64,000 bases of DNA from Mycobacterium sp. IS-1742 (GTDB lineage: Bacteria; Actinomycetota; Actinomycetes; Mycobacteriales; Mycobacteriaceae): positions 1 through 64,000 of the forward strand of contig NZ_LQIV01000017.1 of assembly GCF_001500125.1 (NCBI RefSeq), written 5' to 3'. Positions within the stretch are counted from its first letter, which is position 1, and every line of letters starts with the position of its first letter. The notes under the pieces are model-generated. The model was not told where the DNA came from, made no database searches, and saw nothing but the letters and a program-made list of their open reading frames with translations. This document shows, piece by piece, positions 12,489 through 21,022 of the stretch. Position numbers and translations under genes: made by a program.

Positions 12489-13259
12489 TTAGATGGGCAG
12501 CTTGCGGAAGATGGGCCGCGGGATGTGGCGCAGCACCATCATCACGTAGCGGAAGGCGCCGGGCGCCCAGACGAGGTCCTTGCCCTTGGCCGACGCGGTG
12601 ACCGCCAGTTCGGCGACGTACTCCTTGTCGACGGTCAGTGGCGCTTCCTTGACGTGGGCGCTCATCCGCGTGCGCACCTGGCCGGGGCGGATCACTAGCA
12701 CGCGAACCCCGTACTCGCGCAGGGCTTCCCCGAGGCCGAGGTAGAACCCGTCCAGCCCGGCCTTGGTCGAGCCGTAGACGAAGTTGGACCGCCGCACACG
12801 TTCACCGGCCGCCGAACTCATCGCGATGATCTGGCCGAAGCCCTGCGCTCGCATCTGTTCGCCGAGCAGCACCCCGACCGAAACAGCTGCGGTGTAGTTG
12901 ATCTCGGCGATCTGCACCGCCTTGCGCTGGTTCTGCCAGAGTTCCTCGGCGTCACCGAGCAGTCCGAACGCGACGATCGCCACATCGATGTCGCGGGATC
13001 CGCCGGCGGTGGCTTTGTCGATGACGTCCGGGTGGCTCTTGGTGTCGACGGCGTCGAAGTCGATCACCTCGACCGATTTCGCTCCCGCGCTACGCATCTG
13101 AGCGGCCGCGGCGTCGCGGCCCGGATCGTCGGGCAGGGCGGCGAGCACGATCCGGGCGGGCGCGTCGCGCAGGTAGCGCTCGCAGATCGCCAACCCGATC
13201 TCGGAGGTCCCGCCGAGCAGCAGGATGGTCTGGGGGTTGCCGACGGCATCGATCACCAT
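12489..13259 (-). CDS. dprE2: Decaprenylphospho-beta-D-erythro-pentofuranosid-2-ulose 2-reductase DprE2
   Basis: DprE2 (256 aa) is the NADH-dependent SDR that reduces the 2-keto intermediate made by DprE1 to decaprenyl-phosphoryl-arabinose, the only arabinose donor for the cell wall. The dinucleotide-binding motif GGTSEIG sits near residue 12, and the SDR catalytic Tyr/Lys are in [13 protein letters not shown]. The C-terminus [13 protein letters not shown] is typical of this enzyme. The ATG at 13259 ([10 protein letters not shown]) matches the family N-terminus; upstream in-frame sequence runs into the dprE1 stop region. It begins 11 bp after dprE1 and is followed by aftA. Confidence 0.97.
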   Translation of the reverse strand: MVIDAVGNPQTILLLGGTSEIGLAICERYLRDAPARIVLAALPDDPGRDAAAAQMRSAGAKSVEVIDFDAVDTKSHPDVIDKATAGGSRDIDVAIVAFGLLGDAEELWQNQRKAVQIAEINYTAAVSVGVLLGEQMRAQGFGQIIAMSSAAGERVRRSNFVYGSTKAGLDGFYLGLGEALREYGVRVLVIRPGQVRTRMSAHVKEAPLTVDKEYVAELAVTASAKGKDLVWAPGAFRYVMMVLRHIPRPIFRKLPI

Positions 13260-13270
13260 GCGCGCACCAT

Positions 13271-14641
13271 CTAGAGCAGCTCCAAACGTCGGGCCATGTC
13301 GGAGGCGAACACCCCGTCGGGGTCGACGCGGCGGCGCACGGCGATCCACTCGTCGATGCGCGGGTACATGGCGTGGAAGGTTTCCGCGGTGGTGCGGGAG
13401 TCCTTGGCGGTGTAGAGCCGTCCGCCGAACTGCAGCACCCGGTGGTCGAGCCCGCTGACGAAGTCACCGAGTCCGGGTTTGATCGGGAAGTCGACGCAGA
13501 CGTTCCAGCCGGGGATCGGGAAGCTCAGCGGCGCTTTGTTTCCCGGACCGAACAGCTTGAACACGTTGAGGAACGAGTAGTGCCCGGAGCGCTGGATGTC
13601 GACGAGGATGGCCTTGAACTCGTCGACCGCCTCGGTGGGGACCACGAACTGGTACTGCAGGAATCCGTTGCTGCCGTAGGCGCGGTTCCACTCTCCGAAC
13701 ATGTCGAGCGGGTGGTAGAACTGCGTCAGGTTCTGGATCTTGCCGCGGTAGGTGCCCGACTTGCGGTACCACAGTTCGCCGATCGGGCCGAACGTCCACT
13801 TGTTGGCCAACCCGTTGGGGAAGATGTCGGGGAACGTGAGCAGTTGCGGCGCATCGAATTTCAGCGGATTGCGGCGCAGCTTTTGGGGCAGCTGGTCGAG
13901 GGTGGCCAGCGAACCGCGGGAGATGGCGGCGCGACCGAGCTTGGGTGGCGGGCTGATCGCGTCGAACCAGGCGCTGGAGTAGGTGTAGTCGGCCTCGCTG
14001 CCGTCGCTGTGGATGGCGATGGTCTCGTCGAGGTCGGCGTTGGGGTCGCCGTCGGCGATGAAGTACGCGGTCTCGGTGGGTGTCATCGCGATGGTCGCGC
14101 GCAGGATGATCCCGGTCAGCCCGTTGCCGCCGACGGTCGCCCAGAACAGGTCGGCGTCCTTGCCGCGGGGTTTGAGGGTGCGCACGGTGCCGTCGGCGGT
14201 GAGCAGGTCCATCGAGCGGACGTGGTTGCCGAAGCTGCCCGCGCTGTGGTGGTTCTTTCCGTGGATGTCGCAGGCGATCGCACCGCCGACGGTGACCTGG
14301 CGGGTGCCGGGCAGCACCGGAACCCACAGGCCCAGCGGCAGCGCCGCGCGCATCAACTGGTCGAGATTGACCCCGGCGTCGACGTCGACGAGCGCGGTGT
14401 CGACGTTGATGGTGTGGATGCGGTTCAGGGCGGTCATGTCGACGACCAGACCGCCGCCGTTCTGCGCGTTGTCGCCGTAGGAGCGGCCCAGCCCGCGGGC
14501 GATGACGCCGCGCTGCGGATCGTCGGCGACCCGCGCGACCGCCTTGGCGATCTCTTCGGGGTCGGGCGTCGACAGCACCTCGGCCACGGTGGGCGCGGTG
14601 CGGGCCCATCCGGTGAGCCGCCGGGTCGTGGTCTGCAACAT
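13271..14641 (-). CDS. dprE1: Decaprenylphosphoryl-beta-D-ribose oxidase DprE1
   Basis: DprE1 (456 aa) is the FAD-dependent oxidase that starts epimerisation of decaprenyl-phosphoryl-ribose to the arabinose form, and the target of benzothiazinones. The FAD-binding motif [17 protein letters not shown] lies near residues 53-69, and [17 protein letters not shown] follows. The substrate-side loop [14 protein letters not shown] contains Cys382, equivalent to Cys387 of M. tuberculosis. The start is the ATG of [12 protein letters not shown] at 14641; longer in-frame extensions upstream read the opposite strand of the divergent hydrolase gene and are not credible. It heads the operon; the 109 bp to the divergent gene at 14751 must hold its promoter, but no clear consensus is visible. 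Confidence 0.97.
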   Translation of the reverse strand: MLQTTTRRLTGWARTAPTVAEVLSTPDPEEIAKAVARVADDPQRGVIARGLGRSYGDNAQNGGGLVVDMTALNRIHTINVDTALVDVDAGVNLDQLMRAALPLGLWVPVLPGTRQVTVGGAIACDIHGKNHHSAGSFGNHVRSMDLLTADGTVRTLKPRGKDADLFWATVGGNGLTGIILRATIAMTPTETAYFIADGDPNADLDETIAIHSDGSEADYTYSSAWFDAISPPPKLGRAAISRGSLATLDQLPQKLRRNPLKFDAPQLLTFPDIFPNGLANKWTFGPIGELWYRKSGTYRGKIQNLTQFYHPLDMFGEWNRAYGSNGFLQYQFVVPTEAVDEFKAILVDIQRSGHYSFLNVFKLFGPGNKAPLSFPIPGWNVCVDFPIKPGLGDFVSGLDHRVLQFGGRLYTAKDSRTTAETFHAMYPRIDEWIAVRRRVDPDGVFASDMARRLELL

Positions 14642-14750
14642 CGTGACGAGGGTACCGCCCCGGCCGTCCGGCTCCGTCGAGCCCGGAAAAGGTGAGCGGG
14701 GCCGGCGTGACGCCGCGGTAGCGTTGAGCAAACTGTAGGCGGGGGCGGGA

Positions 14751-16583
14751 ATGCTGCTGAGTGACATCGACTCGTGGAATGTCGGTGCGCTGCATTCCAT
14801 CGCGTTCGAACTCGGCGACGAGCTCACCACCATCGAAGGGGTCGCGTCCGACCTCGAGCTGATCTCCCGGTTGCCGGGTTGGGACTCGCCGGCGGCCGAC
14901 GCCGCCCGTGGCAAGATCCACGACACCAGGGGCCGGGTGCTCGACGACGCCGCGGTGATCGGCGCGGTCGCCCAGTTGGCCGAGGAGACCGGCGCGGCGG
15001 TGACGACACTGCAGACGGAGTTGGCGGCGGTGCGCGCCGACGTGGCCGCGCAGGGCGGTTTCCTCCTCCTCGCCGACAACGGCGACGTGACGGTCACCGG
15101 GCCACCCGAGGTCCAGCAGGAACTCGCGGCCGTCGCGCAGGACATCGAAACCCGCGCCAAGGCGCTCATCCACCAGGCCGAGGACATCGACGCCGACTGC
15201 GCCGAGGTGTTCGGGCACCTGCAGGCCGGCGACATCACCGCCCGCGGAGCAACCGACTTCGCCACCGCCCAGGAGGTCGGACGCGATCAATCGGGCCTGT
15301 CGGCGCCCTATCCACCGGAAGGCGACGGCGCCACCCCGCAGGACGTCAACGCCTGGTGGAACGCGCTCAGCGACGAGGAGCAACGCAAGGTGATCGCCGA
15401 GCACCCGGACTGGATCGGCAACCGCGACGGGGTGCCGGTGGCGGTCCGCAGTGAGGTGAACAAGGCCGCACTCGACCGGGAACTCGCCGACGCGCAGCGC
15501 GACGTCGACGCGATCCCGACGCTTCAGGAGTACCTGAAGGACAAGGGCGTGGCGCTCGACCGCGGGGCGTACGGCCATGTGCAGGAGTACCACCGGATGG
15601 TCGCCGAGCGCCGGGCGCGCCTCGACGACCTCAGGGCGACGAAGGATGCGGTGTCCACCGGGGGCAAGGACGATCCGAACAAGTACCTGATGCTGCTGGA
15701 GTTCCCCGAGGGTCGCGAACCGCGCGCGGCGATCGCGGTCGGCAACCCCGACGACGCCAGGCATGTCGCGGTCACCACACCCGGGGTGGGCACGACGCCG
15801 ACCAGTCTGCCGGACATGGTCAGTGAGGCGTCCGCCCTGCGCAGCGAGATCCAGAACCAGCTCGGTCTGGCGGGCAAGGGCGGCGAGCCGGTGTCGACGA
15901 TCGCCTGGCTGGGCTACGAGCCGCCCGCCAAGGACGACATCTCGGTCGTCGAGGCGGGCTTCGAACGCCGGGCGAACGAGGCCGCGCCGGACCTGGCCGA
16001 CTTCTACCGCGGCGTCAACGCCACCAACGTGCACGGCTCGGAGGTGAACCTGTCGGCGTTCGGCCATTCCTACGGATCCCTGACCACCGCTCAGGCGCTG
16101 CACGAACTCGGGGAGACCGGGGTCGTCGACAATGCCGCGTTCTACGGATCTCCCGGTCTCGGGTTCACCGACCAGACGACCACCGAGTGGCGCGGCAACG
16201 TGCCGTACGAGGCGGCGGTGCCGATCCGGGACGAAGCGGACCTGTTCCTGCCCGACGGGCGCGCCTACGTCATGTCCGCCCCCGGCGATCCGATCTCCGG
16301 GGATCCGGCGGTGCTGGGCGTCCCGGTACCGGCGCTGGGCGATTTCGGCGCCCTCGGCCCGAACCCGCTGACGCTGCCGATGGAACAGTTGTCCTCCGGT
16401 GCCGCCGTCACCCCCGACGGGGTCTCCCGGGACGGCGCGGCCTCGCACGCGGACTATCCCCGTTCCGTTCCGCAGGCCGACGGGACCCAGGTGCTGCGGA
16501 CCCCGGCGTACAACCTGGCGATCATCGCGGGGGGCCTGGCCGACGTGCCCCTTGCCAACGGAGACGAAAGGCTGATCCGATGA
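14751..16583 (+). CDS. DUF1023-type alpha/beta hydrolase with a helical N-terminal region
   Basis: A 610-aa protein. The C-terminal third has the alpha/beta-hydrolase nucleophile elbow GHSYGSLTT with Ser440, preceded by [13 protein letters not shown], the pattern of DUF1023 proteins. Residues 1-250 are largely helical and rich in Ala/Glu/Asp, with [11 protein letters not shown] and [16 protein letters not shown]; this resembles the helical N-termini of type VII secretion-linked proteins. No signal peptide or membrane helix is visible. The stop overlaps the lipoprotein gene as ATGA, making a three-gene coupled unit. The set resembles Rv2798c-Rv2796c of M. tuberculosis, which lies elsewhere in that genome. 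The substrate is unknown; the secretion link is inference. Confidence 0.85.
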   Translation: MLLSDIDSWNVGALHSIAFELGDELTTIEGVASDLELISRLPGWDSPAADAARGKIHDTRGRVLDDAAVIGAVAQLAEETGAAVTTLQTELAAVRADVAAQGGFLLLADNGDVTVTGPPEVQQELAAVAQDIETRAKALIHQAEDIDADCAEVFGHLQAGDITARGATDFATAQEVGRDQSGLSAPYPPEGDGATPQDVNAWWNALSDEEQRKVIAEHPDWIGNRDGVPVAVRSEVNKAALDRELADAQRDVDAIPTLQEYLKDKGVALDRGAYGHVQEYHRMVAERRARLDDLRATKDAVSTGGKDDPNKYLMLLEFPEGREPRAAIAVGNPDDARHVAVTTPGVGTTPTSLPDMVSEASALRSEIQNQLGLAGKGGEPVSTIAWLGYEPPAKDDISVVEAGFERRANEAAPDLADFYRGVNATNVHGSEVNLSAFGHSYGSLTTAQALHELGETGVVDNAAFYGSPGLGFTDQTTTEWRGNVPYEAAVPIRDEADLFLPDGRAYVMSAPGDPISGDPAVLGVPVPALGDFGALGPNPLTLPMEQLSSGAAVTPDGVSRDGAASHADYPRSVPQADGTQVLRTPAYNLAIIAGGLADVPLANGDERLIR

Positions 16584-17119
16584 CGGCTCGCAGACTGCGC
16601 TGGACGGTGGCCCCGCTGGCGGTGCTGATGGTGGCCGCATGCGGCGGCGGAAGCGGGGACGAGTCCCCGATGGCGAGCCAGGAGGTTCCGAAGATCGACA
16701 TCGCACAGCTTCCGGATATCGAGCAGACCCGGACGCAGATGACCGAACTGGTCGACAGTGTGCGCGCGGAGGTCGCGCGGCTCGTTCCCGAGAGCGCACC
16801 GTGGACGCAGTCCTACGAGGAGTCCCGCGACAACTGCACCCAGCAGGAGAGCGGGCAGAAGGGAACGGCGCTGTACCTCGCCAAGTGGACGTCGCCGCTG
16901 TCGATGTCCGATGCGCAGTGGAACCTGGTGTTTCCCGCGGTGCAGCGGTTGGCCGCCGACGCCGGACTGTCCACGGTGACCGCGATGGCCGACTCCAGCC
17001 GCAACCACGACGTGCGCCTGAGCAGCGACGACGGTCGGACGCTGGTGTTCGGGTCGAAGGAGGCGTCGCTGCTCACCGGCAGCATCGCGTGCCGCAGACC
17101 CGCGGCAGGCGCCCCGTGA
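16580..17119 (+). CDS. LppV-like lipoprotein
   Basis: A 179-aa protein with a lipoprotein signal peptide: basic MTARRLR, a hydrophobic core, and lipobox VAAC with the lipidated cysteine at residue 21. It should be anchored on the outer face of the plasma membrane. The mature part has a Cys in RDNCTQQESG and another in GSIACRRP near the C-terminus, possibly a disulfide. The ATG overlaps the hydrolase stop (ATGA) and its own stop overlaps the next gene (GTGA). It looks like the LppV group that accompanies the DUF1023 hydrolase in mycobacteria; no catalytic motif is visible. Confidence 0.82.
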   Translation: MTARRLRWTVAPLAVLMVAACGGGSGDESPMASQEVPKIDIAQLPDIEQTRTQMTELVDSVRAEVARLVPESAPWTQSYEESRDNCTQQESGQKGTALYLAKWTSPLSMSDAQWNLVFPAVQRLAADAGLSTVTAMADSSRNHDVRLSSDDGRTLVFGSKEASLLTGSIACRRPAAGAP

Positions 17120-17427
17120 GCGGTCAGAACGTCCACGTCGAGACCGCGGCGGTGCGCCTGTCGGCCGCGCAGATGCACGTGGTCGCCGAGGAGGCGTCGT
17201 CGAGCCGGGCCGGGGTGGCCGCCGGCATCGCCGGTCAGGAGTCGGCGTGGAAGACGGCCGGCAAGCCGGGCTTCGCGGCGTTCATCGACATCCTCGAGAC
17301 CCAGGCCGAACGGTTGCGCACCGATCTGACCGATCTCGGGGACAAACTGAATGCCGCCGCCGACGTCTACGACCAGCAGGACGCCGTGGGCGGCGCGGCG
17401 CTCGACGAATCGGTCCGCTACGACTGA
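17116..17427 (+). CDS. Small EspC/WXG100-like protein with a YxxxD motif
   Basis: A 103-aa all-helical protein starting at a GTG that overlaps the lipoprotein stop as GTGA. It has a helix, a short W-containing turn (Trp45 in ESAWKTAGKPGF), a second long helix (ETQAERLRTDLTDLGDKLNAAADVY), and the sequence Tyr85-Asp-Gln-Gln-Asp89. The last matches the YxxxD/E signal of type VII secretion substrates directly after the second helix. There is no signal peptide. Size and layout fit the EspC/DUF2580-type ESX-associated proteins. I infer that it could be a secreted partner of the upstream hydrolase. Only 7 bp separate it from the convergent GtrA gene. Confidence 0.7.
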   Translation: MSGQNVHVETAAVRLSAAQMHVVAEEASSSRAGVAAGIAGQESAWKTAGKPGFAAFIDILETQAERLRTDLTDLGDKLNAAADVYDQQDAVGGAALDESVRYD

Positions 17428-17434
17428 CGCGGTC

Positions 17435-17845
17435 CTACCGCAGGCGGAAGATCACCGTGCGCTGCACGACGAAGTTGATCACCGTCGCGGCACCCTGCGC
17501 GATGACGAAGGCCACCGGCACCCGCCACGGCTTGTCCTCCCAGGCCATGTAGAAGACGTAGTTGAGGCCCACCTGCGCGGCGTAGGTCGTCGCGTAGAGC
17601 GCGCACACCGCGAGGAACCGGGCGCGGCTCGGCGGGGCCTGGAAGGTCCAGCGCCGGTTGATCAGGTAGGCGGTGGTGGTGCCGGCGATGAAGCTGAGCG
17701 TCTTGGCGACGTTGACGTGCAGCCCGGCCTCGAGCAACAGCACGTAGAGGCCGAAGTCGACGATCGCGGCGAAGCCGCCGGTGAGCAGAAACCGCCACAC
17801 CTGCGTGGTCAGCGACAGCTGGGGCGACATGGGGGGCTCGGCCAC
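17435..17845 (-). CDS. GtrA-family membrane protein (Rv3789-like)
   Basis: A 136-aa protein with four predicted membrane helices (FLLTGGFAAIVDFGLYVLLL, then AKTLSFIAGTTTAYLIN, LYATTYAAQVGLNYVFY and VPVAFVIAQGAATVINFVV). The GtrA-family loop NRRWTF occurs after helix 2. Rv3789 lies beside dprE1 in M. tuberculosis and has been linked to arabinan assembly, as a carrier or an anchor for AftA; which role applies here cannot be read from sequence. Here it is separated from dprE1 by the three-gene hydrolase cassette. The GTG at 17845 is the assumed start; the ATG at 17830 is an alternative. Confidence 0.88.
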   Translation of the reverse strand: MAEPPMSPQLSLTTQVWRFLLTGGFAAIVDFGLYVLLLEAGLHVNVAKTLSFIAGTTTAYLINRRWTFQAPPSRARFLAVCALYATTYAAQVGLNYVFYMAWEDKPWRVPVAFVIAQGAATVINFVVQRTVIFRLR

Positions 17846-17870
17846 CCCGGCAGCTTATGCTCCTGCGCGC

Positions 17871-19283
17871 TCAGCGCAGCGTCGCCTCCAGCACGCCGCA
17901 CAGCGCGTCGACCGCCGCGGCGAAGGCGTGTTCGGCCGGTGCGCCGAAGCCGATGATGACGCCGTCGGGGTCGGCGACGTCCGGCCCGGCCGCCGGGTGC
18001 CGCATTGCGGACAGCCCCACCAGCGCGAGCCCCGCGTGGCCGGCGCGTTGCAGCACCTCCTGCTCGGCGCCGTCGGGCAGGGTGAGGAGAAGGTTGAGTC
18101 CGGCTGCCAGACCGCGGATTTCGACGTCGAACGGGGCGAGGGCCTCGACGAGGCGGTCGCGCCTGCGCCGGTACCGCATGCGCATCCGGCGGATGTGGCG
18201 GTCGTAGTGACCGTTGGTGATGAAGTCCGCCATGGTCAGCTGGGCGAGTGCGTCGACGAAGAACTGGTGGCCCCCGGAAGCGGCGACGACGGGTTCGACC
18301 AGGACGTCGGGCAGCGCCATCCACCCCAGCCGCAGCGCAGGCGCCAGGCTCTTGCTGGCCGATCCGAGGTACACCACCCGTTCGGGGTCCAGGCTCTGCA
18401 TCGCGCCGACCGGTTGCCGGTCGTAACGGAACTCGCCGTCGTAGTCGTCTTCGAGGACGTAGGTGCCGCGGCGCTGCGCCCAGTCGACGGCGGCGGTGCG
18501 GCGGGTGGGGTGCAGCGGCATCCCGTGGGGGTTGTGGTGGGCGGGGGTGAGCAGGACCGCGGGCACGTCGTGGCGGGCGAGGTCGTCGACCACCGCGCCG
18601 TGGTCGTCGAGGCCGATGGGCACCGTCGAGGAACCGAGCGCGCTGATCGCATCGCGGAAGATGAACAGGCCGTAGGCCTCGACGGCGATCGGGCGCTGGG
18701 CGCTGAGGACGCGGGTGAGCAGTTCCACCGCGTGCCGGACGCCCGCGCACACCACGATGGTCTCCGGTGAGGTCCGGACACCACGCACCCGTCCGAGGTA
18801 GTCGGCGAGCGCCTCGCGGAGTTCCGGTCTGCCGCGCGGATCGCCCATCCACAACGCCTCGCTGGGCGCCGCGGCCAGCGCGCGGCGGGTCGAGGCGAGC
18901 CAGGCGCTGCGCGGGAACTCCGACACGTCGGGGGAGCCGGGCATCAGGTTGTGTCGCGCGGTCGTGCGTGATCCCCGCGGCCGGGCGGGCGGGCGGCGCG
19001 CCCCGGCGTTCACCACCCAGGTGCCGGCGCCCTGCCGAGAGGCGAGCCAGCCCTCGGCGACGAGCTCGGCGTACGACTCGGCGACGGTGTTGCGGGCGAC
19101 GCCGAGGTCCTGGGCCAGAGTGCGCGATGGCGGCAGCATGGTGCCCGGGGTCAGCCGGCCCGACCGCACGGCCTCACGAAGGGCGTTGACCAGCAGTTCA
19201 CGCACTCCCCGAGCGCCGGGACGGATGACCTCGCGCAGGTCGAGGTGCAGGTCGCGCGTCCCCGGATTGGCCCACGAAGTCAT
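17871..19283 (-). CDS. MocR/PdxR-type transcription regulator (GntR DNA-binding plus aminotransferase domain)
   Basis: A 470-aa fusion. Residues 10-85 form a GntR winged helix (LREAVRSGRLTPGTMLPPSRTLAQDLGVARNTVAESYAEL, given here by its pattern of helices), followed by a linker and a fold-type I aminotransferase domain. The PLP lysine is Lys311 in YLGSASKSLAPALRLGW, and the PLP-binding Asp lies in VLEDDYDGEFRYDR. MocR proteins use PLP or an amino-compound adduct as effector. The ATG at 19283 faces the AhpD-like gene at 19333 across 49 bp, so that gene is a likely target. The specific effector cannot be told from sequence. Confidence 0.92.
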   Translation of the reverse strand: MTSWANPGTRDLHLDLREVIRPGARGVRELLVNALREAVRSGRLTPGTMLPPSRTLAQDLGVARNTVAESYAELVAEGWLASRQGAGTWVVNAGARRPPARPRGSRTTARHNLMPGSPDVSEFPRSAWLASTRRALAAAPSEALWMGDPRGRPELREALADYLGRVRGVRTSPETIVVCAGVRHAVELLTRVLSAQRPIAVEAYGLFIFRDAISALGSSTVPIGLDDHGAVVDDLARHDVPAVLLTPAHHNPHGMPLHPTRRTAAVDWAQRRGTYVLEDDYDGEFRYDRQPVGAMQSLDPERVVYLGSASKSLAPALRLGWMALPDVLVEPVVAASGGHQFFVDALAQLTMADFITNGHYDRHIRRMRMRYRRRRDRLVEALAPFDVEIRGLAAGLNLLLTLPDGAEQEVLQRAGHAGLALVGLSAMRHPAAGPDVADPDGVIIGFGAPAEHAFAAAVDALCGVLEATLR

Positions 19284-19294
19284 GCCTGAATTGA

Positions 19295-19308
19295 ACCATC
19301 TCCGTGGT
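19295..19308. promoter_or_regulatory. Possible operator between mocR and the AhpD-like gene
   Basis: In the 49-bp divergent intergenic region there is an ACCA-N6-TGGT inverted repeat (19295-19298 and 19305-19308). It is short and could be chance, but any control site shared by the two genes must lie in or near this stretch. Confidence 0.25.
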
Positions 19309-19332
19309 CTTTTCGGGATTAGCGTTCGAGGT

Positions 19333-19803
19333 ATGACACAGACACTGGAAGCCGGGACCACCACCCGCATCACGATGTTCAAAGCCGCGCCGGAGCTCTA
19401 CAGCGCCATGATGACGCTCTCGGAGGCCGCTTCGAAGGACCTGGATCCCGCCATCGGCGAGTTGATCAAGATCCGTGCGTCGCAGATCAACCGCTGTGCG
19501 TTCTGCCTCGACATGCACACCCACGACGCCCGCAAGGGCGGTGAGACCGACCAGCGCCTGGCGTTGGTCGCCGCCTGGGAGGAGGCCGGCGACCTGTTCA
19601 CCGAGCGTGAGCGCGCCGCTTTGGCGCTGGCCGAGGCCATCACCGAGGTCGCGGGGCGGGGGGCCGTCTCCGACGAGGTGTATCGGCGTGCGGCCGAGGT
19701 GTTCACCGACCGTGAGCTTGCGCAGGTGATCGCGATGACGGTGACGATCAACGCCTGGAACCGGATCAACCTCGCCGCGCCCCAGCCGGTCCCGCGCCGC
19801 TGA
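19333..19803 (+). CDS. AhpD-like / carboxymuconolactone decarboxylase family protein
   Basis: A 156-aa protein of the alkylhydroperoxidase AhpD-core family. The redox motif Cys55-Ala-Phe-Cys58 is followed by LDMHTHDARKGG, the standard CxxC...H arrangement for peroxide-reducing members. It is probably a cytosolic, all-helical oligomeric peroxidase. The start is the ATG at 19333, with a GAGG element 6 nt upstream; longer upstream extensions would run through the divergent regulator. Divergence from the MocR regulator suggests control by it. Substrate unknown. Confidence 0.9.
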   Translation: MTQTLEAGTTTRITMFKAAPELYSAMMTLSEAASKDLDPAIGELIKIRASQINRCAFCLDMHTHDARKGGETDQRLALVAAWEEAGDLFTERERAALALAEAITEVAGRGAVSDEVYRRAAEVFTDRELAQVIAMTVTINAWNRINLAAPQPVPRR

Positions 19804-19822
19804 GACGAATACCGTCGCAGGT

Positions 19823-20581
19823 GTGCAGACCCGGTCCGGTGCGGAGATCGCCTTCGACGGTGACGTCGTGGCCAAGCTGCACCGGTCCGGGACCGACCCG
19901 CGGGCGTTGCGAACGCAGCTGCGGGTGGCCGACGCGTTGCGGGGCATTCTGCTGGCCCCGGTGACGGTGGCGCCGGAGCAGGTGGGGACACGGCTGCGGA
20001 CCCGGTGGCCTCGCGTGGAAACCGTTGCGCCGGAACCGGATCAGCTGCCGTGGGCCGAGGCCGGGGCGCTGCTGGCCCGGCTGCACGCCCAGCCGGTCAC
20101 GGCCCGGCTGCCGCACGGCTGGCCTGCCAGGATGCGGCGCGTCGTCGAGGCACTGCGATCGGCGGACTCCGCCGCGGAACCGGCGCGGAGGGCGCTCACC
20201 GAACTGCCGCCCGCAGCGTGGCGAGCCGGGTCACCGGAGCGCCCCCGCACATTCGTGCACGGCGACTTCCACCTCGGCCAACTCGGCCGACGCGCAGCCG
20301 GACAGCCGTGGGTGCTCCTCGACGTCGACGACCTCGGGGTGGGCGATCCGGCCTGGGATCTGGCTCGGCCGGCGGGATACTGGGCGGCCGGGCACATCCC
20401 CGACGAGGACTGGTCGGCCTTCCTCGACGCGTACCGGCAGACCGGCGGGGCGGCGGTGGCCGATGCACCGCCCGATCCGTGGCCGGTGCTCGACCCGTTC
20501 GCCAGGGCGGCGGTGATCGCCGCGGCCGTGCATGATCCCGGCGACGAGCTGCTGGCGGACGCCTGTGCCCGGATGGTCTAG
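19823..20581 (+). CDS. Aminoglycoside-phosphotransferase-fold protein
   Basis: A 252-aa protein with the kinase-like catalytic signatures of the APH family: FVHGDFHLGQLG (catalytic loop Asp) and LLDVDDLGVGDPAWDLA (metal-binding Asp). The N-lobe is short, with VVAKLH as the likely ATP-contacting Lys strand. In mycobacteria such proteins are usually metabolic small-molecule kinases of unknown substrate; nothing here indicates antibiotic resistance. The GTG at 19823 is the chosen start, 19 bp after the AhpD-like gene, so they may be co-transcribed. The TAG stop overlaps the convergent zinc-ribbon gene within CTAG. Confidence 0.85.
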   Translation: MQTRSGAEIAFDGDVVAKLHRSGTDPRALRTQLRVADALRGILLAPVTVAPEQVGTRLRTRWPRVETVAPEPDQLPWAEAGALLARLHAQPVTARLPHGWPARMRRVVEALRSADSAAEPARRALTELPPAAWRAGSPERPRTFVHGDFHLGQLGRRAAGQPWVLLDVDDLGVGDPAWDLARPAGYWAAGHIPDEDWSAFLDAYRQTGGAAVADAPPDPWPVLDPFARAAVIAAAVHDPGDELLADACARMV

Positions 20582-20925
20582 CTGGAGAAGAACAGCCGAC
20601 CGAACCCCTGCTTGCGGTAGTGCTTGTTACCGCGGTGACCCCAGCCGGGGCCGTAGCCGCCGTAACCCGATCCGTAGCCGGATCCGTAGCCGGCCGGTGG
20701 AGGCGGAGGTGGCGGGGCGGCCTGCATGAACCGGTTCTCCATCTCGGTGAGCGCTTCGAGTTCGCCGAGGTCGAGGAAGATGCCGCGGCAGGTGTCGCAC
20801 TGCTCGAGGTGAATTCCGTTGCGCTCGTAGGTTCGCATGACGCCCTTGCACTTCGGGCAGACCAGGGTGTGGCCCGGTCCGGGCGAGGACGAAGAGGTCG
20901 GCGGCTGGTATGGCGGGATGCTCAT
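20578..20925 (-). CDS. zf-TFIIB-type zinc-ribbon protein with a Gly/Tyr-rich tail
   Basis: A 115-aa protein. Cys23/Cys26 (CPKC) and Cys43/Cys46 (CDTC) form a zinc ribbon of the TFIIB-like family, followed by GIFLDLGELEALTEMENRF, which is typical of this family. The C-terminal third is low complexity: a run of seven prolines, then GYGSGYGSGYGGYGPGWG, then a basic end HYRKQGFGRLF. Such tails can mediate weak self-association, but that is inference. Function unknown. The stop shares CTAG with the convergent kinase-like gene. Confidence 0.88.
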   Translation of the reverse strand: MSIPPYQPPTSSSSPGPGHTLVCPKCKGVMRTYERNGIHLEQCDTCRGIFLDLGELEALTEMENRFMQAAPPPPPPPAGYGSGYGSGYGGYGPGWGHRGNKHYRKQGFGRLFFSS

Positions 20926-20979
20926 ATCCGCATAACGCCGGATGAGCGCTGGAAGTGCCGGGCCCCGCGCGAACGCAAC

Positions 20980-21005
20980 CGGTCCCTGCCGAATGGCAGG
21001 GACCG
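20980..21005 (-). terminator. Strong hairpin downstream of gjpA
   Basis: A perfect 11-bp stem (20980-20990 with 20995-21005) closes a 4-nt loop, starting 18 bp after the gjpA stop in the direction of transcription. There is no U-tract, as is common for mycobacterial intrinsic terminators. Confidence 0.75.
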
Positions 21006-21022
21006 ATCGCGTGGGTGGAGGG

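Noticed and set aside
13464..16799. A 1111-aa open frame on the minus strand across the hydrolase and dprE1
   Set aside because: It runs antisense to the hydrolase and out of frame in dprE1; arginine-rich shadow with no motifs.
19823..20581. Aminoglycoside resistance gene
   Set aside because: Only the general kinase fold is shared; no resistance subfamily motif or mobile context is visible.
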